Shown here: positions 16,652 through 24,865 of the stretch, in pieces
Layout of the letters: the number at the start of each line of letters is the position of its first letter
Numbering within the stretch: position 1 is the stretch's first letter
DNA from: Polyangium fumosum
Lineage (GTDB): Bacteria > Myxococcota_A > Polyangia > Polyangiales > Polyangiaceae
Direction of reading: 5' to 3'
Assembly: GCF_005144585.1 (NCBI RefSeq)
Contig: NZ_SSMQ01000036.1
Coordinates: 1 to 64,000 of the forward strand
DNA: 64,000 bases
Notes under the pieces: model-generated
The model's database searches: none
Seen by the model: only the letters and a program-made list of their open reading frames with translations
What the model was told of the DNA's origin: nothing
Position numbers and translations under genes: made by a program

Positions 16652-17542
16652 ATGCCTGGTCGATCGATTCGCCTCTTTCTCGTTGATGGGACACCACAGG
16701 GTCTTCGAACGGCAGAGGTTGGTAACTGGACCGGTCTCGCGCTTATCTGCCCTCGGACCGACCTTCCCAGGCTTGGTGATCGGAAGGCGAGCCACCGGAC
16801 CGGCATCTACTTCCTGCTCGGTGTTTCTGACAGCGCGCCGTCCGGCCATGCTGTGTACGTTGGCGAGGCCGACGAGGTATGGGTGCGGCTGAGCCAACAT
16901 GACAACAAGCAAGATTTCTGGACTTGGGCCATTATTTTCGTATCGAAAGACGAGAACCTAACCAAAGCTCACGTTCGCTGGCTTGAGGCTAAGATGGTAC
17001 GAGAGTTACGGAGCGCCCGCGCCGCTGAACTCAAAAACACCAACGATCCCCCATTTGGTAGCCTTCCCGAAGCCGATCTCTCCGATATGGAAGTCTACCT
17101 CGATTATGTGCGCCTACTACTACCGACGCTAGGCGCAGATATCCTAGCCACAACGGACTCAACCCCGACAAGGCCGGTCGACGGCCAGCCGACCAGCCTA
17201 TTACTCGAGCTTTTCTGGGAGAATGCTGGGGCGGAGTGTGCCGTCGTGGAAGGGAAGTTCGTCGTACGAAAGGGTTCGACAGCACGAACCACAGAAGTCG
17301 ACTCGCTTAATAAGGGCTACCGAGACTTACGGCGACGTCTGAAGGACAGCGGCGTTCTCGCCCCCGTACCGAATGACGCCACGCTGCTGACGTTTACACA
17401 AGATTTTGCATTCGACTCTCCTTCGGCAGCGGCAGCCGCTGTTACTGGGACCGGATTGAACGGCCGTGCGCACTGGAAGGTCAAGCCGTCTGGGCAGACC
17501 TACCGCGAGTGGGAGGAGGCGCAGCTTGCCTCCTCCACCTGA
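16652..17542 (+). CDS. Cassette gene 2: GIY-YIG nuclease domain protein (DUF4357-like C-terminus)
   Basis: A 296-residue protein. The GIY-YIG core is complete: TGIYFLLGV (about residue 50), HAVYVGEADEVWVRLSQH (about 69-86) with the catalytic arginine, and VRWLEAKMVREL with the metal-binding glutamate. A variable middle follows, and the C-terminus GRAHWKVKPSGQTYREWE (about 274-291) matches DUF4357, a common partner of this GIY-YIG group. The group recurs on integron cassettes and islands; the substrate is unknown. It begins 55 bases after attC and is followed 26 bases later by half an attC. GC is low relative to flanks. Confidence 0.82.
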   Translation: MPGRSIRLFLVDGTPQGLRTAEVGNWTGLALICPRTDLPRLGDRKASHRTGIYFLLGVSDSAPSGHAVYVGEADEVWVRLSQHDNKQDFWTWAIIFVSKDENLTKAHVRWLEAKMVRELRSARAAELKNTNDPPFGSLPEADLSDMEVYLDYVRLLLPTLGADILATTDSTPTRPVDGQPTSLLLELFWENAGAECAVVEGKFVVRKGSTARTTEVDSLNKGYRDLRRRLKDSGVLAPVPNDATLLTFTQDFAFDSPSAAAAAVTGTGLNGRAHWKVKPSGQTYREWEEAQLASST

Positions 17543-17568
17543 TGCACGCCTGCCAGAACCAAATGCAG

Positions 17569-17598
17569 GCCAACACGCGCCTGCTGCCGACCGCGCTG
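17569..17598 (+). other. Left half of a second attC site (array breakpoint)
   Basis: GCCAACACGCGCCTGCTGCC at 17569-17588, continuing GACCGCGC, aligns with the left arm of the attC at 16499 (GCC-AACA, GCGC, TGC-GCCGAC), one base shorter in the core. No matching right arm or GTTRRRY box follows. The site lies where an attC is expected, 26 bases after the cassette 2 stop, so the array was probably cut here by a deletion or rearrangement. Confidence 0.65.
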
Positions 17599-18440
17599 TG
17601 ACGACGACCGGACCGAACTCGTGGTCACGTTTTCCGCGGATTTGGGTGATCGTCTACACCCCCACATCCGCACGCGCAGAACTGCCCCTTCGCGTTCTCG
17701 GCATCGGCCCAAGCGGTCACGGATCCGCGCACCAGCATCGCCCGAACCCGCACCGTTCCCTCCAGAACCACCACGGCGCCCGAGGTCAACGACTTACACG
17801 AACGTCCGCGCGAACGAAGACCGCTGGCGACACCGAATCCTTCACGCAGCGCGCGGCCTTGACGATGTTCCCGAGGAGCGCTGCCCTCCCCTTGGGGAAG
17901 GGGTTCGCCGGGAAGCAGCCATCGTAACGAGCAAGAGCCCCTCCCTCTCCGTGCCCTCGCCCTCGGCAACCGAGCCCGAGCCTCCTCCCCATCGTGTCCG
18001 CGCGGTTCCCCATCGCGTCCTCCCCCTCGGCAACCGCCTCCGCGCGGATCCCGACCGCCTCCTCACCCTTGGCAACGTTGTCCGAGCGATTCCCCATCGC
18101 CTCCACCCCCTCGGCAACCGCCTCCACCCCCTCGGCAACCGCGTCCTCACCCTTGGCAACGCTGTCCGAGCGATCCCCATCGGGTGCTCTCGCCCTCGAC
18201 AACCGCGTCCTCACCCTTGCCAACCGCGTCCTCACCCTTGCCAACCGCGTCCGCACGATTCCCACCGGCGTCCTGGACCTCCGGTGCCGCGTCCGCGCAT
18301 TCCCCCCACCACGACCTCGCCCTCCACGCGGCCGTCGACGGAGCCAAGCTTTCGCCGATGACAGCGTCCAACCTCTGCTTCGCTTGCGGCACCCCACAAC
18401 GCTCGCTCCTTGCCATGAAGGTGCGAGCATGGAGGTTTTC
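17599..18440. repeat. Degenerate 21-bp tandem repeats, possibly a decayed heptad-repeat gene
   Basis: An 842-base gap. From about 17940 to 18280 the sequence repeats with 21-base periodicity, for example CCCTCGGCAACCGCCTCCAC and variants with cccttggcaacg and gcgattccccatcgc. Read on the minus strand it gives heptads such as AVAEGVE, AMGNRSD and AVGKGED with V or M at one fixed position. The heptads move between reading frames near 18188 and again near 17970. That suggests a minus-strand coiled-coil gene broken by frameshifts. No intact reading frame with a good start spans it. The remainder, 17599-17930, shows nothing recognisable. Confidence 0.45.
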
Positions 18441-18959
18441 ATGAACGACACGATCGCTCCCTATATGGGCCCCAGCATCTTCGACGTTTCGAATGTTCGC
18501 CCGAAGCTCGTGGACCTTGCCAATGGCAAGTTCGCGGGCGCGCAGCGCGAGAAGGATGGTTTTCCGGAGGTCTTCGACGAACTATCGAAGGCCATCCCGC
18601 AGTACGGCGAAACCCTCGGCATTCACCCCAGCATGTGGGAGAGGGTCGTCGACAAGACCGCCACGCTCGACGAGATCCGAGCGCTCAAAAAGGATGTCCT
18701 CAAGCTCGCCGAGGTCCTCCAGGAGAGCGAGATCTACTACGAGGACGCGCGCGAGGCCGACATCAGCCGTATCGGCGGATTCGTCGACGCCACCGTCCTG
18801 CACGGCGACCCGTCCGTGCTGGCGGCCTTCCAAAAGACCCTGGAATACCGCTCCCGGTACGCGAAGAAGGCCGCCGACCAGCGCCGCAAGAACAAGCGAG
18901 CGCGCACCGAAACCACTCCCGCGCCCGCCACGGAATCCAAGGCGCCGCCCCACACCTGA
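18441..18959 (+). CDS. Hypothetical helical protein
   Basis: A 172-residue protein starting at ATG 18441 after GGAGG at 18431-18435; a nearby upstream ATG overlaps that box and is not used. It is predicted mostly helical and charged: KKDVLKLAEVLQESEIYYED in the middle, then LEYRSRYAKKAADQRRKNKR and a Pro/Thr/Ala-rich tail. There is no signal peptide or membrane segment. I do not recognise the family. Genes of this size and character recur in large myxobacterial genomes without known function. Confidence 0.6.
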   Translation: MNDTIAPYMGPSIFDVSNVRPKLVDLANGKFAGAQREKDGFPEVFDELSKAIPQYGETLGIHPSMWERVVDKTATLDEIRALKKDVLKLAEVLQESEIYYEDAREADISRIGGFVDATVLHGDPSVLAAFQKTLEYRSRYAKKAADQRRKNKRARTETTPAPATESKAPPHT

Positions 18960-19253
18960 GCGCTCCCCCGCCTGCTGACGCCTTCCCGCTCCCGCTTCCG
19001 CTCCCCTCCCCGCCTCCTCGCCCGTTCGCCCGATCCAACCCGCCCGTTTGTCAAGCGCTCCCTGGTGACGATTCCGTGACACGTCCTCCTCGTCACGACG
19101 CACGGCGGCACGGCCCCTGGCTGCCCCCGGGAACCCCGCCGTTTTTCGGGGGCGTTCGGGCGAACCCTGGATCCTGGGCTCCCGTGGTGTGTTCACCCAC
19201 CACGTTTTTCCCTTGAGCCACACGGGGCATCCTGCCTAGGTTACGCCCGCTCG

Positions 19254-21545
19254 ATGCGCTTCCGACGCTTCTTAGCTCCTCTCTTGGCCGCACCTCTGGT
19301 CGCGACCTTGGCCCTGGGCTCGGGCTGTGAGACGTCCGCGCCCACCCCACGCCTCAAGGGTCAGACCCACCTGACCCTGATCCACACGTCCGACATCCAC
19401 TCACGGCTCTATCCGTACAACCTCCAGCTCGGCCAGGTCGACGCCGGCCTCGGGCTCGGGGAGGCGCTCAGCATCGCCAACGTGGGCGGCGCCGCGCGTA
19501 TCTCGCATATCGTCGGACGGGAACGGGCCCGCGCCTCGCGCGTCCTGCACGTCGACGGCGGCGACTGCTTCCAGGGCGCGCCCGTCTTCAACTTCTTCTC
19601 CGGCGAGGCCGAGATTCGCGCCCTCAGCGCGATGGGCACCGACGCGATGCTCGTGGCGAACCACGAGTTCGATCGCGGCGCCCTGAACCTCGGCATCCAG
19701 CTCCAGAACTGGGCGAGCTTCCCCGTCCTCGCGGCCAATTACCTGCTCGAAGACCCGGCGCAGCCCGGCGCCTCGCCCCTCGGCGCCGTCCTCCAGCCCT
19801 ACACGGTCTTCCACCTCGACGGGCTGCGCGTCGGCCTCGTCGGCATGGGCAACCTGTCGAGCATGACCTCGATCTTCGACGCGCCGAACCGCCTCGGGAT
19901 CACGCCGCTGAACACCGTCGAGGTCGCGCAGTTCTACACCGATCTCCTCCGGCCCATCGTCGACGTCGTCGTCTTCGTCACGCACCTCGGCCTCGATGTC
20001 GACGAGCGCATGCTCCAGAATACGACGGGCATCGACGTCGTGCTCGGCGGGCACAACCACATCGTGCTCCAGCCGCCGAAGCGCGTGCGCGATTGCTCGG
20101 CCCATTTCGACGCCGAGGTGAACAGCTACTACATCGAGCTGAACGATCCGAACGCGGAGACCGGCAAGATCCGCAGGTATTGCCGGCCGCGCGATGTCGT
20201 CCTCTCCCATTCCGGCGCGTTCGCGAAGTACGTGGGCCGCCTCGACCTCGTCCTCTCGAACGACCCGGCCGATTTCCCCGGCGCGTCGGGCGGCGAATCG
20301 GAGTACGATCCGGTGAACGGATTCGAGGTCGTCTCGAAGGACTACCGCCTCTTCCCGGTGACGGAGGACGTGCCGGAGGATCCGATCGTCCTCGCGACGC
20401 TCGAGCCGTATGCGCAGAGCCTCGACGCGCTGGCGAACCTCGACCTGCTCGTGGGGTATGCGCGCGACGGATCGCGGCGCTTCTCCACGAGCGGCGGCGA
20501 TTCGCCGCTCGGCAACATGATCTCCACCGCGATGTGGCTGCGCCTCGGCGTGCAGACCGATTTCTCGTTGACGAACACCACGGGCATCCGCGCCGACCTC
20601 GTCCCCGGGCCGGTGACCGTCGAGCAGATGTACAACATCTTCCCGTTCGACAACTCGATCTCGAAGATGCAGCTCTCGGGCGTCGAGGTGCAGGACCTCT
20701 TCGATTTCGTGGCGCGCAGGTCGGCCGGCCGCGGCTGCGTCTCGCAGGTGCAGATCGCGGGCGCCCGCGTCGTGATCAATTGCACGCAGCAGAAGACACC
20801 CGACAGCCCGCCCGGCGTCGCGACGAACATCTACATCGGCGCGCGAAACCCGAAGGTCGCCTGCACGAGCGACGCGCAATGCCCCGACAAGGGCCTCGGG
20901 AGCTGCGACGTCGAGGCCGGCGTCTGCTGGCAGCCCTTCGATTCGCTCGCGAGCTACGAGCTCGCCACCTCGAACTACCTCGCGGCCGGCGGCAGCGGCT
21001 TCCGCGTCCTGCAGCGCAACACGACGCAGTTCGATACGCAGATCCAGCAGCGCGACGCGCTCATCGATTACATCCGCGCCGGCGAGCCGTGTACCATCCG
21101 GCCCCCCTGCCCCGCCGACGCGAACAATAACGGGAGCCAATCCGACGAGTGCGGCAAGCTCCTCGGCCTGCCGGCGACGTGCACGAACGACGGCGTGTGT
21201 GACCACGACGAGCCCATCGGCTGCAAGGTCGACGCCGATTGCGAGAAGCTCGACAAGGACTTCGTCTGCGCCTGCCCCGAGTCCGTCATCGAGGGGGACG
21301 TCTGCGCCTCCGACGCGGCCCGGCCCTGCAGCGCCGGCACCTGCGTGCTCCGGGCCTGCCGCGACGACGTCGCCGCGTTCCAGCGCTCGGTCTGCGAGAA
21401 TGCGCCGACGGCCGCGATCGAGCGGGAGTGCGAGCAAGAGCTCGCGCCCTGCAGGACCGCAGGCGAGACCTGCAAGTACCTCGCTTGCGTGGATCGTTTC
21501 ATCGGAAACTTCTCCGATGGTCGCATCCGGATGGTCGGGCAATGA
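19254..21545 (+). CDS. Secreted bifunctional metallophosphatase / 5'-nucleotidase
   Basis: A 763-residue exported enzyme. The signal segment ends LGSGC (Cys25), a slightly non-standard lipobox. The calcineurin-like domain has all metal ligands in order: HTSDIHSRLYP (D47, H49), GGDCFQG, VANHEFDRG, FVTHLGLD and GGHNHIV. The C-terminal 5'-nucleotidase domain begins around residue 390, with SPLGNMISTAMWLR, FSLTNTTGIRADL and MYNIFPFDNSI. An extra Cys-rich tail of about 130 residues is unusual and may be disulfide-stabilised. It would dephosphorylate extracellular nucleotides. Its stop overlaps the next start (ATGA), so it heads a coupled operon. Confidence 0.92.
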   Translation: MRFRRFLAPLLAAPLVATLALGSGCETSAPTPRLKGQTHLTLIHTSDIHSRLYPYNLQLGQVDAGLGLGEALSIANVGGAARISHIVGRERARASRVLHVDGGDCFQGAPVFNFFSGEAEIRALSAMGTDAMLVANHEFDRGALNLGIQLQNWASFPVLAANYLLEDPAQPGASPLGAVLQPYTVFHLDGLRVGLVGMGNLSSMTSIFDAPNRLGITPLNTVEVAQFYTDLLRPIVDVVVFVTHLGLDVDERMLQNTTGIDVVLGGHNHIVLQPPKRVRDCSAHFDAEVNSYYIELNDPNAETGKIRRYCRPRDVVLSHSGAFAKYVGRLDLVLSNDPADFPGASGGESEYDPVNGFEVVSKDYRLFPVTEDVPEDPIVLATLEPYAQSLDALANLDLLVGYARDGSRRFSTSGGDSPLGNMISTAMWLRLGVQTDFSLTNTTGIRADLVPGPVTVEQMYNIFPFDNSISKMQLSGVEVQDLFDFVARRSAGRGCVSQVQIAGARVVINCTQQKTPDSPPGVATNIYIGARNPKVACTSDAQCPDKGLGSCDVEAGVCWQPFDSLASYELATSNYLAAGGSGFRVLQRNTTQFDTQIQQRDALIDYIRAGEPCTIRPPCPADANNNGSQSDECGKLLGLPATCTNDGVCDHDEPIGCKVDADCEKLDKDFVCACPESVIEGDVCASDAARPCSAGTCVLRACRDDVAAFQRSVCENAPTAAIERECEQELAPCRTAGETCKYLACVDRFIGNFSDGRIRMVGQ

Positions 21546-22987
21546 AGCTTTCCACCGCTCCGCACAGGGCATCTCTTGGCCTCGTGTCGCTCCTCGCCCT
21601 CGCGGCCTGCACCGATCAGGTGGCGCCGCCGAGCGGCGCCTCGACGTTCCGCGTGCGGATCACGCAGGTGAACGGCGCGGACGCCCCGCCGGACGACGCG
21701 CCGCTGCCCGCGAACCGTGGGGATCGCGAGGACACGTGGGCGTTCGAGCTGGAGACGCTCTCGCCTTATGGGGAGCACGTCGATTTCAACGGCATGGTGC
21801 GGATCAGCATCGAGCCGGGCGTCGTCCTCAGCGTCACGGGGGACGGCGCGGCGGGCCGGAACATCCAGGTGGTGGACGGCAAAGCGCAAGGGCTCGCCAC
21901 GGTGACGGCCGTGTATGGCCCGGCGCGCCTCTGGGTCGAGGATCTCGGGTATACGCCGGTGCCGCTCTCGGAAAAACCGGCCTGCTCGAACGGCAAGGAC
22001 GACGACGGCGACGTGCTCATCGATTTCCCCGCCGATCCGGGGTGCGCGTTCGCGGACGACGACAACGAGGAGACGGGCACGTTCGCGGCCGGCATCTCGC
22101 CGCCGGTCCATTACGAGCTGCCGCGCATCAGCGACGTCCAGGGCTTCGGCTCGGCCACGCCCTTCCCGTACGAGGCCATCGAGATCAACACGCATCGGCC
22201 GAAGCCGCTCGTCGTGACGCGCGTGTCGAACGACGGCTTTTACGTGACGGACCTGTCGGAGCAGGCGACGGGGTACAACCACATCTTCGCGTTCAACTTC
22301 TCCACGCCGCCGGGCATGCGTGTCTGCGACCGCGTGACGTTCCTGACGGGCACCGTGGTCGAGTTCTTCGGCTTCACGGAGCTCTCGTTCCCCTCGTACG
22401 TCGTGAGTTTTCCGGTCGAGGGCGAGGACACGTGCGAGGTGCCCGAGCCGCCCGTGCTCGACGACAGCATGATCCCGAACGCGGACGCGATGGAAAAGCT
22501 CGAATCCGGCCTCGTGCGGATCGAGGGGTTCCGCGTGGCCACGAAGTTCGGCCCGAAGCCCGTCGTCGACAACGTGCCGGACGCGGATCACTCGAACTGC
22601 GATCTCAATGGCGACGGGCAGGTCGATTTCGCGAGCCAGGCCGAAGGCGCGTGTTCGGACGCCTGCTCCGCGGATCCCGAGTGCACGGAGTGGACGTCGT
22701 ACTCGGCGCGCGGCAATTACAAGGTCTTCAAAGGCAACACGCAGATCCAGATCCAGACCGGGACCGCGGCGAGCTTCGACCCGACGGGGCACAAGGGCGA
22801 GACGCTCGACGCCGTCACCGGCACGCTGCGCAATTTCTCCGGAGGCTCGTTGAACTGGACGATCGAGACGCGGTGCCCCGACGATCTCGTATGCCAGTCG
22901 CAGGGCTGCGTGAAGGCGACCGTGCCGTCCACGAAAGCCTGCGTTCGCCTCCGGACCATCGACGACAACGATCAAGGCTCGAACTGA
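21542..22987 (+). CDS. Lipoprotein with OB-fold-like domain and Ca-binding-type acidic loop
   Basis: A 481-residue protein starting at the ATG that overlaps the nucleotidase stop. Lipobox LLALAAC (Cys23). Residues 30-140 are beta-rich. Then comes CSNGKDDDGDVLIDFPADPGC, cited here only as the acidic DxDGDxxIDxxxDPGC loop common in myxobacterial surface proteins and likely to bind calcium. The central region (PYEAIEINTHRP, DGFYVTDL, RVCDRVTFLTGTV) resembles the OB-fold modules found beside extracellular nucleases and nucleotidases. Coupling to a 5'-nucleotidase supports a role in nucleic acid or nucleotide capture, but no catalytic motif is visible. Confidence 0.7.
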   Translation: MKLSTAPHRASLGLVSLLALAACTDQVAPPSGASTFRVRITQVNGADAPPDDAPLPANRGDREDTWAFELETLSPYGEHVDFNGMVRISIEPGVVLSVTGDGAAGRNIQVVDGKAQGLATVTAVYGPARLWVEDLGYTPVPLSEKPACSNGKDDDGDVLIDFPADPGCAFADDDNEETGTFAAGISPPVHYELPRISDVQGFGSATPFPYEAIEINTHRPKPLVVTRVSNDGFYVTDLSEQATGYNHIFAFNFSTPPGMRVCDRVTFLTGTVVEFFGFTELSFPSYVVSFPVEGEDTCEVPEPPVLDDSMIPNADAMEKLESGLVRIEGFRVATKFGPKPVVDNVPDADHSNCDLNGDGQVDFASQAEGACSDACSADPECTEWTSYSARGNYKVFKGNTQIQIQTGTAASFDPTGHKGETLDAVTGTLRNFSGGSLNWTIETRCPDDLVCQSQGCVKATVPSTKACVRLRTIDDNDQGSN

Positions 22988-23004
22988 AGGACCCTCGATT
23001 GCCC

Positions 23005-24846
23005 ATGCATTCCCGCATGCGACTCCGCAAGGCCGCCGGCGCTCCCCTGGCCCTGATCCCTGCTCTCCTCCTCGCGGCCGCCGGCGCATCTGCACAGCCG
23101 GTGCCGCCGACGGATCCGGCCGCGCCGCCTGGAGGGCCGACCCCGCAGCCGCCCGCGGAGACCGGCGCTCCGGCGACCGAGGCCCCCGCCCCGCCGACGA
23201 CCGAAGCACCGCCGCCGCCGCCGCCGGCACCGCCGCCCGCGGCCGAGGCGCCGAAGCCGGTGCCGCCGGCCGTGCCGGTCCTCGCCGAGCCCGCGCCGGT
23301 GAAGACGGTCGACAACGAGCCGCCGTCCGTGCGTATCGGCGATTTCATGGATACGCGCCTGACGTGGGTCATGGGCGACGACGACGTGCTGCACCAGACG
23401 GGGCAGGCGCAGCCGCTCTCGCCGGACTTCTCGATCGGCGATCGGCGGACGTACCGCCTCTTCTTCGACAACCTGAACTCGCGCTTCGCCGGCCGCGAGA
23501 ACCTGACGCACCTCGCGCTCTACAAGAAGATGCCGGGGTTCATCAAAGGCCTCGACACCGAGGCGTCGATGGTCCTGCGCTTCGACCTCGCCTCGCTCGC
23601 GCGCGCCACGAACAACCTGAACCAGTCGCTCTATGACGCCGGCTCGTTCATCCGCGCCTTTTATCACACGGACGGCGATAAAAACGGCAAGCGCGGCCTG
23701 TCGGTGACGCTCTGGCCGCTCGACACCGATCGGTTCCGCCTCGGCTACCTCTACGACATCTCCTGGGGCGGCACGAACCCGTTCATCAACCAATCGATCT
23801 TCCCGCGCGTGCAGGGCGGCGCCCCCGGCGGAAAGGTCGAATACACGGGCGACAAGTGGAGCGTGTTCTTCGGCCTGAAGACCGCGACGATCATCCAGGT
23901 CGAGCAGACGCTGACGCCGGGCACGAGCGAGGTCGAGGAGATCCGCATCGGCCAGACGAACTACGGTCTGCTCGGCGGCGGCAGCGTCGACCTGGGCGAT
24001 TACGTGCACCTCGACCTCGGCGGCGGTTACTTCCAGCAGGGCAAGTTCGATCTGCCCGACGTGGCGGGGCAGAGCATTTACACGCTCGGCGCCTCCGCGC
24101 GGCTCCTGCTCCACGACAAGAGCACGCCGGTGCCGCAATCGATCGATTTCGCGCTGTACCGGAACGATCCGAACAAGCCGATGATCATCTTCAAGCCGGA
24201 GGTCTATAGCCCCGGCAAGACGACGTGGTCGGTCGCGATCGAGGGGACGAACCTCTGGCAACGCGTGAAGGACTTCGACGTGGCCGGCGGGACGACGTTC
24301 CAGCAGGCGCGGGCCGCGGCGTTGCAGGCGAACGTGAAGTCCGGCTTCTTGCGCGGCAGCTTCACGGCCATCTACCGCGACCTGCCCTACGTCCTGCGCA
24401 ACCAGCCGAGCTACATTCCCTTCCAATCGCTGCCGAACGACGCCGCGACCGCGAACGAGTTCTTCCTCGCCGTCGCCTCCGATTATTACCTCCCGGCGCC
24501 GCGGCTCACCGTCGGGGTCGGCGCGGGTCTCCAGTTCCCGTCGACGTTCTCCACGTCTTCGGTGGACGAGTCGAACGCCCCCATCTCGCGCACCGTCGTC
24601 GTGCGCGAGCAGGGCAACATCGCCATTCTGCCGGTGAACCAGGGCTCGGTGCCCATCTTCCAGGCGCGCGCGAGCCTGAAATGGGACCTCTCGACGATCA
24701 TGTCGGCGATGCTCTGGCTCCAGTACGTGCGCGACAACAACGGCACGTTCGTCGAGCGGGATCCGAGCGAAGGCACGGTGGCGCTCCGCAGCTTCATCAG
24801 CCCGAACTTCTTCGGCTTCGGCGCCAGCGTCTCGGCGCGCTTCTGA
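23005..24846 (+). CDS. Outer-membrane beta-barrel (porin-like) protein with Pro-rich N-terminus
   Basis: A 613-residue protein. The signal peptide ends ASAQP; residues 25-100 are a Pro/Ala/Glu linker, perhaps spanning peptidoglycan. From about residue 115 the sequence alternates hydrophobic and polar residues with aromatic girdles and ends FGFGASVSARF, a terminal-phenylalanine beta-signal for barrel assembly. Strands such as DYVHLDLGGGYFQQG and TVGVGAGLQFP are evident. It is third in the run after the nucleotidase and the OB-fold lipoprotein, 17 bases downstream, so it may take up the nucleosides released outside. No named porin family was recognised. Confidence 0.75.
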   Translation: MHSRMRLRKAAGAPLALIPALLLAAAGASAQPVPPTDPAAPPGGPTPQPPAETGAPATEAPAPPTTEAPPPPPPAPPPAAEAPKPVPPAVPVLAEPAPVKTVDNEPPSVRIGDFMDTRLTWVMGDDDVLHQTGQAQPLSPDFSIGDRRTYRLFFDNLNSRFAGRENLTHLALYKKMPGFIKGLDTEASMVLRFDLASLARATNNLNQSLYDAGSFIRAFYHTDGDKNGKRGLSVTLWPLDTDRFRLGYLYDISWGGTNPFINQSIFPRVQGGAPGGKVEYTGDKWSVFFGLKTATIIQVEQTLTPGTSEVEEIRIGQTNYGLLGGGSVDLGDYVHLDLGGGYFQQGKFDLPDVAGQSIYTLGASARLLLHDKSTPVPQSIDFALYRNDPNKPMIIFKPEVYSPGKTTWSVAIEGTNLWQRVKDFDVAGGTTFQQARAAALQANVKSGFLRGSFTAIYRDLPYVLRNQPSYIPFQSLPNDAATANEFFLAVASDYYLPAPRLTVGVGAGLQFPSTFSTSSVDESNAPISRTVVVREQGNIAILPVNQGSVPIFQARASLKWDLSTIMSAMLWLQYVRDNNGTFVERDPSEGTVALRSFISPNFFGFGASVSARF

Positions 24847-24865
24847 GGCACACGAGGGCCACGCC

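Noticed and set aside
17940-18290. CRISPR-like or regulatory repeat array
   Set aside because: The period is 21 bases without spacers and with heavy degeneracy; it fits heptad coding DNA better.
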